Assembly (NCBI GenBank): GCA_029936315.1
Contig: JAPYTD010000025.1
Span: 1 to 59,333, forward strand
Direction of reading: 5' to 3'
DNA: 59,333 nt
Source: Planctomycetota bacterium
Lineage (GTDB): Bacteria; Planctomycetota; UBA1135; UBA2386
Of this stretch, positions 1 to 9,716 are shown piece by piece (positions within the stretch are counted from its first letter, which is position 1; the number at the start of each line of letters is the position of its first letter). A program made the translations under genes and the position numbers. A model generated the notes under the pieces. That model was not told the DNA's origin. It saw only the letters and a program-made list of their open reading frames with translations, and searched no databases.

Positions 1-1434
1 TACTTCTACGGTCTGCAGCTGATCCACCAAGGTGAAGCCCTCGCCAACCGCGGCGACAACCTGGCGCACCGTGGCCTGAACCCCAACTGGAACGGCTCCT
101 CGTGGTCGTTCTCGAACAACGGCGTTGTCCAAGACGATGGTTCAATCTTGAAGCGCTGGCCCGGCGCCACGATCAACTCGGCCAGCAATGGCAGTGACGA
201 TGGTCGCTTCTTCGTCGCCAGCAAGGTCACGTCGCTCGGTGGTGGCAACTACCACTACGAGTACGCGATCCACAACGTCGACAACAGTCGCGCTGGCGCA
301 TCGTTCCGCCTTCCGATCGACCCGGGCGCGGTAGCCACAAACCTGTCGTTCGGTGACATCGATACTGATGCCGGCAACGACTGGAGCATGGCTCGTATTG
401 GCAACGAAATCGTCTTCACGGCTACGCAGAGCAACCCGCTCGAGTGGAACACGATCTACAACTTTGGCTTCGATGCCAACTACCCGCCGGGAGCATCGAC
501 CGCTGACATCGATGCAGCTCGTCCGGGCAGTGGTGCCGCTCAGGTGACGGTGCAAACCGAAGTGCCCGGTGGCACGACGATCGCGACGTTCAGCAAGTTT
601 GGCGCAGGTTGCCCGGTGTCGCAGATGATCAGCGTGCCGACTTGCTCAAGCATGAACGCGCTCGGTGGTGCGCTGGCCAACACGACTTCGCCCAACAAAT
701 ACGCCTATCGCGTCGCCGGCCTTGCTGGCACGACCGTGACGAGCTTTGACCTCTTCTGTCGCTCGACTGGCGGTCAGGTCACCGTGCCGGCCTACATCTA
801 CCCCTTGAACGGTGCCTTTCCGGGTAACACCCCGCTGGCCACGACCAACATCACGGTCGGGCCCCAAGGTGCTTTCTACACGGCGACGTTCAACGCGCCA
901 GTGACGACCACAGGCTCCTACTACATCGGCCTGGACAACACCGCCCAGAACATCGTGCTGAGTGATCTGACGTTCGGCTCGATCAACCTGGGCTACTGGC
1001 AGTCGACGCCGGGTGGCACTTGGACGCTGCAGTTGATGAAGCCCTCCTGGACCGTGCAGTGCACGACCTTGCCGTTGTTCCCGACGCCGGTGCTTGACTC
1101 CGACGCGCTGCCGCTGCTCGGCACGACCTACAACCTGACGTTGGAGGATGGCGTTTCGTCGTCCGTCGCCGTGCTCGTTTCGAGTCTCAGCAACACCGGC
1201 CCCGGCGGCGTTCCGCTTCCTGGCGCTCCGGGTTGCGACCTGTTCACTTCGCCGGACGTTTTGACCCTGGTTCCGATCTCGGCCACCGGCACGGCCAGCT
1301 CGCCGATCCAAATCCCGAACTCGGGTACGTTGATTGGCCTCGACGTCTTCCACCAGTGGGCTGTGATCGACGTCCCGGCCAACTCGCTTGGCGTCGTGAT
1401 GTCGGACGCCGGCCACGCGACCATCGGCTCGTAG
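1..1434 (+). CDS. Large secreted protein with lineage-type C-terminal module, 5' end outside window
   Basis: The reading frame is open from base 1 to a TAG at 1432-1434 (477 residues visible), so the true start lies to the left. The visible part is rich in Thr, Gly, Asn and Ser with no membrane segment, as expected for a secreted beta-rich protein. Roughly residues 1-190 contain a sandwich-like stretch (around 'YEYAIHNVDN'). The last ~115 residues form a module that also ends the FG-GAP protein at 56617-59238: a 'G...YNLTLE' strand, a Pro/Gly-rich middle, then the pattern hydrophobic-x-[FY]-x-Q ... LGV ... A.H.T near the C-terminus. No enzymatic motif is visible. The function is unknown; a role at the cell surface or outside the cell is inferred. 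Confidence 0.8.
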   Translation, partial: YFYGLQLIHQGEALANRGDNLAHRGLNPNWNGSSWSFSNNGVVQDDGSILKRWPGATINSASNGSDDGRFFVASKVTSLGGGNYHYEYAIHNVDNSRAGASFRLPIDPGAVATNLSFGDIDTDAGNDWSMARIGNEIVFTATQSNPLEWNTIYNFGFDANYPPGASTADIDAARPGSGAAQVTVQTEVPGGTTIATFSKFGAGCPVSQMISVPTCSSMNALGGALANTTSPNKYAYRVAGLAGTTVTSFDLFCRSTGGQVTVPAYIYPLNGAFPGNTPLATTNITVGPQGAFYTATFNAPVTTTGSYYIGLDNTAQNIVLSDLTFGSINLGYWQSTPGGTWTLQLMKPSWTVQCTTLPLFPTPVLDSDALPLLGTTYNLTLEDGVSSSVAVLVSSLSNTGPGGVPLPGAPGCDLFTSPDVLTLVPISATGTASSPIQIPNSGTLIGLDVFHQWAVIDVPANSLGVVMSDAGHATIGS

Positions 1435-1468
1435 GCTCGGCTACAACGCCGCCAAGGTCGTTACCCAT

Positions 1469-1497
1469 GAGGTCGTTACCAAACTGGTGACGGCCTC
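1469..1497. terminator. Hairpin between convergent genes (possible bidirectional terminator)
   Basis: A 12-bp stem (1469-1480 with 1486-1497, two G-T pairs) around a 5-base loop lies between the stop of the left-edge gene (1434) and the convergent stop of rsmE (1569). There is no T-run on either side, so it is not a canonical Rho-independent terminator. The 10-mer GGTCGTTACC also occurs just upstream as a direct repeat. Confidence 0.4.
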
Positions 1498-1568
1498 GTG
1501 GTGTGTACCGGACGTGCGTTGGCCTCGACCCTGGTGCGCTTGAATGCACATACGTGCCTCAAGGCGCC

Positions 1569-2258
1569 TCAGTGCGCATCGCGCAGCAGAATCGCCGCAC
1601 CGACCACGGCAGCTGTCTCGGTGCGGAGGATGTGGGCCCCGAACCGCACCGACGTGAAACCGGCCGCCACCGCCGAGTCCCGCTCCGGATTGGTGAAACC
1701 ACCCTCCGGGCCGACCAGCAACACCGTGGCCTCCGGTCGGCCCTCTGCCGATATTGAGGCGCCGCTAGCATCGGCGAGCAGCTTGGTGGCGGGCAACTCG
1801 GAGGCCAGGAAGGCCGGCAATTCAACCGGCTCGCACACTTCTGGCAGCCACGCCCGCGCGCATTGGCCAGCCGCCGCCGCACAGACCTTCCGGAAGCGGT
1901 CCGCCCGAATCCCTTTTGGCCGGCTGCGTTCGGTCCAGACAGGTTGGAAGCAACGGACCCCAATTTCGGTGGCGTGCTCAAACAGCCAGTCCGCTCGGCT
2001 GGGGCGCGGCACCGCGAACGCCAGGGTGAGCGCCGGAAGCAGGGCGGCTTCTTGCGAGGCTGCGCCGACCTCGAGGCCGAGAACGCGCTTCTCCGTGGTC
2101 GTGACGACGGCTTTGGCAAGGCCTCCTCGCCCGTCGCCGAGGCACAATTCGTCGCCAACACGCACCCGGAGGACCCTCAGGAGGTGGTGGGCGACGTCAC
2201 CCGTCAGGCTGGCAGGGCCGGCTGGTGGCAGTTTTGGCAGGTGGTAGAGGTTTGCCAT
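1569..2258 (-). CDS. rsmE: 16S rRNA (uracil-1498-N3)-methyltransferase RsmE
   Basis: The 229-residue product matches the RsmE family, SPOUT-class enzymes that methylate N3 of U1498 in 16S rRNA using S-adenosylmethionine. Diagnostic motifs are the N-terminal PUA-like part containing 'HHLLRVLRVRVGDE', then 'LVGPEGGFT' and 'ILRTETA' in the C-terminal trefoil-knot region, which bind the cofactor. The length is close to the usual ~240. I chose the ATG at 2258 because the conserved N-terminus begins MANLYHLP; ten more upstream residues are open but not family-like. It stands alone on the minus strand, with no Shine-Dalgarno sequence visible. Housekeeping role, cytoplasmic. Confidence 0.93.
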   Translation of the reverse strand: MANLYHLPKLPPAGPASLTGDVAHHLLRVLRVRVGDELCLGDGRGGLAKAVVTTTEKRVLGLEVGAASQEAALLPALTLAFAVPRPSRADWLFEHATEIGVRCFQPVWTERSRPKGIRADRFRKVCAAAAGQCARAWLPEVCEPVELPAFLASELPATKLLADASGASISAEGRPEATVLLVGPEGGFTNPERDSAVAAGFTSVRFGAHILRTETAAVVGAAILLRDAH

Positions 2259-2496
2259 GGCGGAAGGCGGTCTTGAGGTTGCTCGCAAAGGTCCTGGTAT
2301 CGCACCTCACCGCTGACAGTACCTTGCGGTGTTGCCCGGGATGGGTACTTTGTTTCAGTCCTGTATCGACGGTCGCCCTGGCAGTCGGTTCAAGATTGTT
2401 CGGCTCTATACCGTCCGGGTTGGGCCGAACGGATTGGCGTGCCCCTGCCAATCAAACAACGCCGCGGCGTTGCTTCGACCCCTCACCATAAAATTC

Positions 2497-4533
2497 ATGG
2501 CCAACTACGTCCTCGAGATCCTTGATGGGGATCGCGCAGGCGAAGTTCTGCCCGTTGGCGATACGACCATTCGTATCGGCCGGAAAACGGGTAATGACAT
2601 CGTCCTCGCTGACGAGAAAACTTCGGGTGTGCACTGCGAGATCCAGCCGGAAGGCGATCGTCTGGTGCTCAAAGACCTCGGCTCGACCAACGGCACGTTC
2701 CTAGACGGCCGACGCCTGACCGAGCTCGTACTGACCCCTGGTGATGTGGTCACCATCGGTCGCACCCGAGTGCGGTTCCGTGTCGAAGGCGATGCTGCCG
2801 CCGACGTCGACGCCGGCGAGTTTGCGATGCGCAAGCTCGATGCCGGTCGCGTTGGCAAGCGCGGCGGTTCGATCGGCTTGTTGGTCCTGCTGCTGGTCGT
2901 CGCCGGCGGCGGTGGCGGCTGGTTCTGGTGGCAGGGCCAGCAGAAGACTGCCGGCGATTCGTCGGGTGGCCTGACCCAGGCGCAGCCTCTGTCCGTCGCC
3001 GGCAACCGCGTCAAGGACGCGATGGCCGACTGCGAACAGGAAGAAGGCTGGAACCTACGGGTTGCTGGCATCGGCTTCCGTTCCGGTGGTCGAGCCAACA
3101 GCGGCAGTAGTGGTTTCTCGGCCTACTACGATTCGGCTGAGGACGGCGAAGGTGCGGTCACGGCAGCCAACAGCGACGACGACTTCGCCGTCATGCAGCT
3201 TGCGGAACCGATCGATGTGTTCGCGGGCCGCACGATGACGGTCGCGGCGCATTGCCGCACGGTCGGTGGTGCCCAGATGGCGTTGCACGCCAAGCTCTTT
3301 GCCAGCAACGAAGACGTGCCCTTCCGCTTCTGCTCCGGCACCAAGATGGTTGCCTGCGAAGATGGTTGGCAGCGCATTGAGACCACGGTCACGGTGCCCG
3401 CTGGCTGCGATCGTCTGCTGGTCGAAGTCGTCGCGGTGCTTCCGGGCCAGGACGCGGAGGCCATGGTCGATGACGTTGCCGTTGTCGAAGGTGGCGGCGC
3501 GAATGGCTTCGAACTGGCGGTGACCGAGGCCGGCCAAACGGCGTTTGGCGTCGCCAGCGCGTTGGCGATCCGATCGGCCGACGTGCAGAACCCTGCAACC
3601 GTGCTGCGCATCGTGCCGGACAAGGTCCCCGCTTCGTTGGCGCGCCTGCACAAGGCCGGCTACTGCACGTTGTCGGACCTGGGCGCGACCCTCAAATGCA
3701 GCCAAGACGAAACCAGCCTCAGCTTCGTCGCAACAGGCGTCGACAGCATGCAGTTCGTCATGCCGGCCGAAGCCGCCGGTGGGTTGTGGGTGTTCGACGC
3801 TGGCAAGTTTGCGCCGGCCGCGGCGGAGTCCGAGTTCACCACCCAGAAGGTGTTGTTCGGCAGCTACACGACACGCGCGATGCTGCAATTTGATGCTGCG
3901 ACCGCGGTGCGCGGGGAGTCGGGCAGTGGCCTGTATCGCCTGTCGGTCGCTACCGCCAAGGCTGCAGTTGTGTTGGGTTTCCGCTCCGAGCGCCAACAGT
4001 CGGGCCAGTTGGTTCGCGATGCCAAGTCCAAAAAGGCCGAGGGTCGTCCCGGTGCCGCCTTGGATCTGTTGTCGACGCTGTATGCGACGGTGCCAATGGA
4101 CTCCGAGGAGTTGGCGAACGCACAGAAGCTGCGTGGCGAATTGCTCACCGAGCAGGCTAGTCAGGTTGGTCAGTTGCGTCAGGACCTCGATGACGCCGTG
4201 GTGTTCAACACGCGTGGCGGTTTCGAGCGCGTTGCCAGCGGCGTCAACGAATTGATCGAACTCTACGGCAAGCACAACCTCGAAGACCTGGCCGGCGCCG
4301 AAGGGCTGCGTGGCAAGGCCAACGAGCGGCTGATTGCCTTCGATCGCTCCACGTACAAGGTGCAGCGCGAACGACTCGTGATGTTGGCCGACGCGTTCGG
4401 AACGAACAGCCCTGCGCTGCGCAAGATCGTGCAGGACTACATCGTGAAGTATCTGCCAGCTACGCCGGACGAGTCCGGACCGGGCGAGTCAGCAGGCGAT
4501 GGCAACGGCGAAAACAATGACGGCAAGGACTGA
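2497..4533 (+). CDS. FHA-domain single-pass membrane protein heading the pseudopilus operon
   Basis: The 678-residue protein has an N-terminal FHA domain (about residues 22-95) with the signature 'IRIGRKTGNDI ... SGVHCEI ... LGSTNGTFLDG', which binds phosphothreonine peptides. A Gly-rich transmembrane segment (about 124-145) and a long C-terminal region follow. The part after the membrane (about 180-330) looks like a jelly-roll or carbohydrate-binding-like fold; the last ~150 residues are helical. By orientation the FHA domain would be cytoplasmic and the rest periplasmic. I chose the ATG at 2497 because it directly precedes the FHA strand; the frame stays open upstream but is not protein-like. 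It lies 70 bp before the PilM-PilN gene and probably anchors or regulates that apparatus (inference). No kinase gene is nearby. Confidence 0.85.
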   Translation: MANYVLEILDGDRAGEVLPVGDTTIRIGRKTGNDIVLADEKTSGVHCEIQPEGDRLVLKDLGSTNGTFLDGRRLTELVLTPGDVVTIGRTRVRFRVEGDAAADVDAGEFAMRKLDAGRVGKRGGSIGLLVLLLVVAGGGGGWFWWQGQQKTAGDSSGGLTQAQPLSVAGNRVKDAMADCEQEEGWNLRVAGIGFRSGGRANSGSSGFSAYYDSAEDGEGAVTAANSDDDFAVMQLAEPIDVFAGRTMTVAAHCRTVGGAQMALHAKLFASNEDVPFRFCSGTKMVACEDGWQRIETTVTVPAGCDRLLVEVVAVLPGQDAEAMVDDVAVVEGGGANGFELAVTEAGQTAFGVASALAIRSADVQNPATVLRIVPDKVPASLARLHKAGYCTLSDLGATLKCSQDETSLSFVATGVDSMQFVMPAEAAGGLWVFDAGKFAPAAAESEFTTQKVLFGSYTTRAMLQFDAATAVRGESGSGLYRLSVATAKAAVVLGFRSERQQSGQLVRDAKSKKAEGRPGAALDLLSTLYATVPMDSEELANAQKLRGELLTEQASQVGQLRQDLDDAVVFNTRGGFERVASGVNELIELYGKHNLEDLAGAEGLRGKANERLIAFDRSTYKVQRERLVMLADAFGTNSPALRKIVQDYIVKYLPATPDESGPGESAGDGNGENNDGKD

Positions 4534-4603
4534 CGCGGGCGGCGCCCAGCGAACCCATAGCAACCCACCCGCACAGCACCACTAGGACATAAAGACACCA
4601 CTC

Positions 4604-6217
4604 ATGGCAAGTAGAGCAACCGCAGTCGACATCGGCAGCCACAGCGCCAAAGTCTTGGTCGCCCAGGTCGGCAAACACGGCGTCAGCGTGACGGGCTTCG
4701 CAGGTCTGCCAACCGGCGAAGGCAGTGTCTCGCTCAGCGAGGCTGGCATCTCCATCAAAAACAGTGTTTGCGGCCTGGCCGGGCGCGACATGACGTTGCG
4801 CTACAGCCAGGTGCCGCCGACGCCAGACTGGCAGTTGCGCAACCTGATGGATCTTGAGATCCAGGACTTGGCGCAACAGTCCGGTGGTTCGCTATCGGCG
4901 GACTACAACCTGCTACCGATCGAAGACGAGTCGGGTAGTGACACAGTCTTGCTGGCGCTCGCCAAAGACGACGCGCTCGAACGACTGCAAGATGTCGTTA
5001 CCGGTGGTGGTGGCACGGTCTCAGCGTTCGTGCCGAACTGCACGGCGCTCTACAACGCCTACCTCAAGTGCGGTCCGGTCGATGCCGACGCCGTCGTTGC
5101 GCTGGTCAACATCGGCCACGAGACCATGGACCTCGCGATCGTGCGTGGCACCGACCTGATGTTTGTTCGCAATTTGACGAGCGGCACCAAGGGGCTCGAC
5201 GAAGCGATTGCGAGTCACTTCAACGTCAGCGCGCGCAAGGCCGAGGTGCTCAAGAAGGACCTGCTCGACCTCGATCCGGCCAGCCGTGGCAACTACAAGA
5301 GCGGCCAGGCGGAGAAGGTCACGATGGCCGCGATGAGCGCTGCAACGTCGATCCCGGCGGCGATCAACAGTTCGCTGTCGTTCTGCAAGGCGCAGACCAA
5401 GATCGCTGATTTGCGCATCGACAAGGTGCTCATTTGTGGTGGCGGCGCCCGCCTGCGCGGCCTGCGCGGGCTGTTGCGCGAAAACCTGCGCTGCCCGGTC
5501 GAGCTGTTCGATCCGTTCGCCAACCTGGACCTCAGCGCGTTGTCGCCCGACGACGCCGAGCAGTTGCAGCAGATGCGCCACGAGGCAGTCGTCGCGCTCG
5601 GCCTTGCGGTCGGCATGCTCGACGACACGCTTTACTCGCTCGAGATCCTGCCCGAAGCCGTGCGCAAGAAGCAGCGCTTCCAGCAACGCACGATCTTCAA
5701 CATCCTGGCAGGCATCGTCGTCGTCGCCTTGTGGTTCCTGGAAATGGATCACGGCAAGAAGCAGATGCTGGCCAATGAGGGTTTCGCGAACAGGGCGACG
5801 CGCCTGATCGCCTCCACGACCCGCACGCACAACGAGGCCGAGGAGCTGGTGCAACAGAATGACGAACGTCGGGAGCTGATCGCCTACTTGAAGAAGCGCG
5901 CCTTGCCACTGCATGGCGTGTTGCGGGTGCAGCGCTCTGTGGTCAAGCACTTGCCGCCGCAGTTGTGGGTCGAGAAGCTCGAAGTTGGCGGTGGCCGCAC
6001 TCGCGGCGGCGTCGACTCAGCGCCGCAGGTGAAGGTCGATGTGGCCGCCAAGGAGCTGAATGGCGTCGATCCGCTGGTTGTGCTCGTCGAGTTCAGCAAC
6101 AAGTTCAAAGCTGACCCCGCGATGACCGGGATCGGAGAGGTAGTGATGACCGATCGTGCGAGTCCTGACAGCGCCAAGCGAGTTGGCTTCACGGTCGATC
6201 TGGGGGAGAAAAACTGA
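4604..6217 (+). CDS. PilM-PilN fusion, inner-membrane assembly platform protein
   Basis: The 537-residue protein begins with a PilM-type actin/FtsA-like ATPase domain (about residues 1-340): phosphate loop 'VDIGSHSAKV', a central 'VNIGHETMDLAIV' and an adenosine loop 'ICGGGARLRGL'. It then continues, without a stop, into a transmembrane helix (about 362-380), a coiled coil and a PilN-like periplasmic domain ending in 'VGFTVDLGEKN'. In type IV pili PilM and PilN are separate proteins, and PilM binds the short cytoplasmic tail of PilN; in T2SS the equivalent is GspL, which is a natural fusion of this kind. This protein is therefore GspL-like in layout with clearly PilM-like sequence. Its stop overlaps the next start by 1 bp (TGATG). 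Confidence 0.85.
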   Translation: MASRATAVDIGSHSAKVLVAQVGKHGVSVTGFAGLPTGEGSVSLSEAGISIKNSVCGLAGRDMTLRYSQVPPTPDWQLRNLMDLEIQDLAQQSGGSLSADYNLLPIEDESGSDTVLLALAKDDALERLQDVVTGGGGTVSAFVPNCTALYNAYLKCGPVDADAVVALVNIGHETMDLAIVRGTDLMFVRNLTSGTKGLDEAIASHFNVSARKAEVLKKDLLDLDPASRGNYKSGQAEKVTMAAMSAATSIPAAINSSLSFCKAQTKIADLRIDKVLICGGGARLRGLRGLLRENLRCPVELFDPFANLDLSALSPDDAEQLQQMRHEAVVALGLAVGMLDDTLYSLEILPEAVRKKQRFQQRTIFNILAGIVVVALWFLEMDHGKKQMLANEGFANRATRLIASTTRTHNEAEELVQQNDERRELIAYLKKRALPLHGVLRVQRSVVKHLPPQLWVEKLEVGGGRTRGGVDSAPQVKVDVAAKELNGVDPLVVLVEFSNKFKADPAMTGIGEVVMTDRASPDSAKRVGFTVDLGEKN

Positions 6218-7002
6218 TGGATGCCGGAGCCTTCATTCAGGAGAACAAGCAGTGGCTGATCGGCTGCGCGATCGGCGGCATCGTTTGGATGATCGGATCC
6301 AGTGTGATCGGGTCGCTCTACCCCAACACCATCAAGAGCCCTAAGAGCGGCTTGACGGAAGCCTACGATCGCAATGCCCTAGACACGGCGCGCACCACCA
6401 ACGAGCAGCTGAACGAGGAGCTGAAGCGACTCAAGACCGAGTTGGCGTTTGTCGTCGCCAAGAAGTACGGCGAGTGGGCGGGCCCGGCGGACCAGCACCT
6501 ATTCGTCTCGGGTCGAAACCTCAAGCAGGCGATCGTCGACGCCGCGAGTGATCGCGACTGCCTCGTCGAAGACAAGAACCTCGTCTGGGAGCCGGTCACC
6601 GGCATCGACTTGATCAAGAAGGCCTTGTTCGGCCTCGATGTCGTCGACCAAATCCAGCAACGCCTGTTTGCTGCGCACGACAAGACCAAACAGCACGACG
6701 AAGATGCGATGGGTCTGGTGGTTGTCGACTCGATCAAGCTGGAGTCGGTGCGCATGAACTCGCGCGGACGAGGTCGGCGGCGTGGCGGGCTAAACATCGG
6801 CGACCTGCTCAACGAACAGCGCGTCACGATGCAATTCCAGGCCGACGAGCCAACCGTGGCGGCCTTCCTGGAGTCGTTCCGTTTGGCCAACCGCACGTTG
6901 GTCGTCGATAAGTGGATGGTGGCGAAACCGCCTCGTCCCGGGGAGCCGTGCACGGTCAAGGCAACCCTGTCCGGAATTTCGTTTGTGAGCGAGGAAGAAT
7001 GA
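6217..7002 (+). CDS. PilO/GspM-like inner-membrane protein
   Basis: The 261-residue product has one N-terminal transmembrane helix (about residues 14-33), a predicted coiled coil (about 55-80, 'NEQLNEELKRLKTELAF') and a periplasmic alpha/beta C-terminal domain with a basic patch 'RGRGRRRGG'. Topology, size and position directly after PilM-PilN match PilO or GspM, which pairs with PilN to form the periplasmic part of the assembly platform. Sequence alone is weakly diagnostic, so the call rests on context. It overlaps the upstream gene by 1 bp and the downstream gene by 4 bp (ATGA), which implies translational coupling. Confidence 0.65.
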   Translation: MDAGAFIQENKQWLIGCAIGGIVWMIGSSVIGSLYPNTIKSPKSGLTEAYDRNALDTARTTNEQLNEELKRLKTELAFVVAKKYGEWAGPADQHLFVSGRNLKQAIVDAASDRDCLVEDKNLVWEPVTGIDLIKKALFGLDVVDQIQQRLFAAHDKTKQHDEDAMGLVVVDSIKLESVRMNSRGRGRRRGGLNIGDLLNEQRVTMQFQADEPTVAAFLESFRLANRTLVVDKWMVAKPPRPGEPCTVKATLSGISFVSEEE

Positions 7003-9686
7003 GCATTCGCAAAGAACAAGTGCTGTTGATCCTCGTGGTTCTGATGGTGGGCAACTGCAGCTTGGACTGCTTCGGCATCACGCAGATGCGGCGAGGCAAG
7101 GTCATCCCCAAGAAGGAATACGAAGAGGTTGGGTTCGCACGCGCGCCGCTGGTCGAATCGGAAGCCGAAGCGTTGGTGCGCCGAGACTTCCTGACCGAGC
7201 CGAGCGAAACCCGGCCGTTGCCGCCGCGTGAGTTGAAGTTTCCACCGCGCCAACCGTTTGGTGTGGCTGGCATGCCGCTTGATCCGGGACCCGACTTCCG
7301 TCACTCGTGGCTGCTGTGCCAGAACGGTGCGCAGCTGGATGGTGTGAGCATCCAGGCTGGCGGTGGCGTTGAGGATACCAGTGTCGTGGAGGAGCCTTCG
7401 CTGCAGGAGCCGGATCTCGGCCCTATGAGCCCAGAGCAAACAGCGAAGCTCTACGACCGTGTCTGGATCGCCAACTTGAGCCCACATTTTTGCCGCATCG
7501 AAACGGACTCGAACATAGATCTATTCAAGCTCGAACAGGCTGGCGCGGATCTGACTGGAGTCGTATTGCGGGTGCGCATCTTCAGCCGCACGAACAAGAC
7601 CCTCGGGCCGCGCAGGAAGCTCGGTGGCGACAATGTCGGCGAGGCGATTACCAAGATCGCCCTCCGCGACAGCATCCGCAACAAGGTCCGCCGTGAGCTG
7701 CGCAAGGTGCCCGAAGACGCCGGTCAGCAAGCCCAACGCCTTACGCTGATCCACTGGTTGTTGCAGGAAGCCCGAACCCACAGCTGGATTTACGAAGTCG
7801 CCCAGCAGCAGGCCTCGGTCTACATGCAGAACTCGGGCGCTACCCTCGACGGTCTGCGCGTCGAACAACTGGTGCTGCGGCAGATCGGCGATATCGCCGG
7901 CGAAGTGGATCTACTCGAAAAGGTCACCGGCGATGCCGTCGCGCAGTCGTTCAAGTTGCAAGGCCTCGGTGTCATCAAAGCCCGCCTTGGCCTGTGGGTC
8001 GAAGCCGAACAACATCTCAAGGAAGCGGCGCGCCTGACGCCAACCGATGCGCGTGCTCACGGTACGCTAGCCGAGTTCTACCGTTCGCGCCTTCGCAGTC
8101 GAGAAGCTGTGGCTGCCGCCGAGCGCGCGCAGCAGACGATCGGCAGCATCCAGGATGCAGTCCTGCGGGCGCGCATCGAGCGCACGATCCTCGGTTGCCA
8201 GCTCGCCATTGGCGTCTTGCCCGGCAATGGCAACCTTGCCGCGGCTCCGCCGTACGTGCGCGGTTGCATGCACTACGCCGCTGGCGACATGAGCGCGGCG
8301 ATGGCTGCGTTCCAGCAGGTTGGTCCTGGCTCGGACGCCGCGGCCGCGCAGTTGGCGCAAGCCGCATGTCTGGCCAACACCGGCAAGTGGCAGGAGGCCC
8401 ACGACCTGTTCCAGCGTGTCGCCGATCAGGACCCGTTGTTGCGCCACCGTGCGTTGACGGGTCTTGCGTTGATCTTCTCCCGACTGAGCGACTACGAGTC
8501 GGCGATCACCTACACCGATCGCGCCCTCGAAGCGGCACCCGGCGACACGTATGCGCTCTACCTGCGCGGCCGCACGTTGCGTCTGATGGGCCAGTTTGCT
8601 GCCGCCCAGGAAGCGCTGTCTCACGCGTTGCGCAACCACGATGACTTCGTGCACGCGATCGCCGAAATGTCGCTGACGCACGCTGGCCGGGCCAGTAACG
8701 CCTTGGGCACTGACCAGGCGGCTGCGCTGATTGCTGCGCGGCGATACATGGATCGCGCCGTATCGCTGTCGCCGGCACCCGAGCTCGAGTTGCTCGAGCA
8801 CCAGGGCTTGCGCGCGTTTGCGGCGGCCGACCGGCGCAGCGCTCGCACGTCGTTCCTGCAGGCGCGTGACCTCGCCGCAACCGCGGACTCGAAGGGCTAC
8901 GCACGCGGCGCTTTGTGCGTCGTTTCGTACAGTCGCGGCAGGGTGCAGGACTCGCAGGACAACCTGGTTCGCCTTGAGCGGGACAGCGGTCGCGAGAGCG
9001 TGATGGGCAAGTGGGCTGGTTCGACGCTAGACGACATCGTCAACCACGCCGAAAAGGAAGCGCTCGGCGACAGCTTTGAGCGTGAACGTCCAGGCGAGAT
9101 CTGGACCGTCAGCCAGGATGCCAGCCTGAAGGCGAAGATCCGTGACGGTCGCTTGGTCTTCAGCGGTAGCTACACGAAGGGAGAGGTCTTCGCGGAGCGC
9201 ACCAACGCGGTCAAGTTCGCCAAGAACTTCCTGGCGTGCTCGGTGTCGATGGAACTCGGTCCGAAGCAGGACATCGCCAACTCCGAGGTCGGCCTTGGCA
9301 TTGAGATCCGTCGCGCCCGCAAGGGCATCGATTTCTCAGCGCGCGTCTATCTGAAGGAGGGCAAACCATTCGTGACCGTGCAGGATGGTCGCGACTCCAC
9401 CGGCGCCAACATCATCGATCTGCCGCTGGCCGAGAGCCTCGTGCGCATCGGTAAGCCGCAGGATCTCGAGCTGCGCGTGATGCCACGCGGCGACGACGAC
9501 TCTCGACAACGACTATTGCAGGTTTACTTCAACGACCAGTTGGTCATGTCGCACGAGCTGAAGCAGCTCACCGGCAGCACTTCCACGGTGCTGAAGACGA
9601 TCCTGTTCGCTAGCGGGGATCGACGCGCCCGGGTCGACGTAGCCTTCGACGACTACACGCTCGAGCGCCGTAAGGACAAGCGATAG
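6999..9686 (+). CDS. TPR-repeat protein with C-terminal jelly-roll domain
   Basis: The 895-residue protein starts with a hydrophobic stretch ('VLLILVVLMVGNC') that could be a signal anchor. It has several tetratricopeptide repeats between about residues 300 and 650 (for example around 'ALYLRGRTLRLMGQFAAAQEALSHAL'-like units). The last ~200 residues are beta-rich and resemble a concanavalin/jelly-roll fold. I chose the ATG at 6999, which overlaps the upstream stop as ATGA and follows a GAGGAAGA purine run; an earlier in-frame start would overlap the upstream gene by 90 bp. TPR proteins in such loci (PilF/PilW-like) often help secretin assembly. That role is inferred only. Confidence 0.75.
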   Translation: MSIRKEQVLLILVVLMVGNCSLDCFGITQMRRGKVIPKKEYEEVGFARAPLVESEAEALVRRDFLTEPSETRPLPPRELKFPPRQPFGVAGMPLDPGPDFRHSWLLCQNGAQLDGVSIQAGGGVEDTSVVEEPSLQEPDLGPMSPEQTAKLYDRVWIANLSPHFCRIETDSNIDLFKLEQAGADLTGVVLRVRIFSRTNKTLGPRRKLGGDNVGEAITKIALRDSIRNKVRRELRKVPEDAGQQAQRLTLIHWLLQEARTHSWIYEVAQQQASVYMQNSGATLDGLRVEQLVLRQIGDIAGEVDLLEKVTGDAVAQSFKLQGLGVIKARLGLWVEAEQHLKEAARLTPTDARAHGTLAEFYRSRLRSREAVAAAERAQQTIGSIQDAVLRARIERTILGCQLAIGVLPGNGNLAAAPPYVRGCMHYAAGDMSAAMAAFQQVGPGSDAAAAQLAQAACLANTGKWQEAHDLFQRVADQDPLLRHRALTGLALIFSRLSDYESAITYTDRALEAAPGDTYALYLRGRTLRLMGQFAAAQEALSHALRNHDDFVHAIAEMSLTHAGRASNALGTDQAAALIAARRYMDRAVSLSPAPELELLEHQGLRAFAAADRRSARTSFLQARDLAATADSKGYARGALCVVSYSRGRVQDSQDNLVRLERDSGRESVMGKWAGSTLDDIVNHAEKEALGDSFERERPGEIWTVSQDASLKAKIRDGRLVFSGSYTKGEVFAERTNAVKFAKNFLACSVSMELGPKQDIANSEVGLGIEIRRARKGIDFSARVYLKEGKPFVTVQDGRDSTGANIIDLPLAESLVRIGKPQDLELRVMPRGDDDSRQRLLQVYFNDQLVMSHELKQLTGSTSTVLKTILFASGDRRARVDVAFDDYTLERRKDKR

Positions 9687-9716
9687 ACCACCCCGGCAAT
9701 ACCAGACGATTACGAT

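Noticed and set aside
3055..4275. 406-residue minus-strand frame opposite the FHA gene
   Set aside because: Shadow frame; the FHA, membrane and downstream regions on the plus strand are clearly coding.
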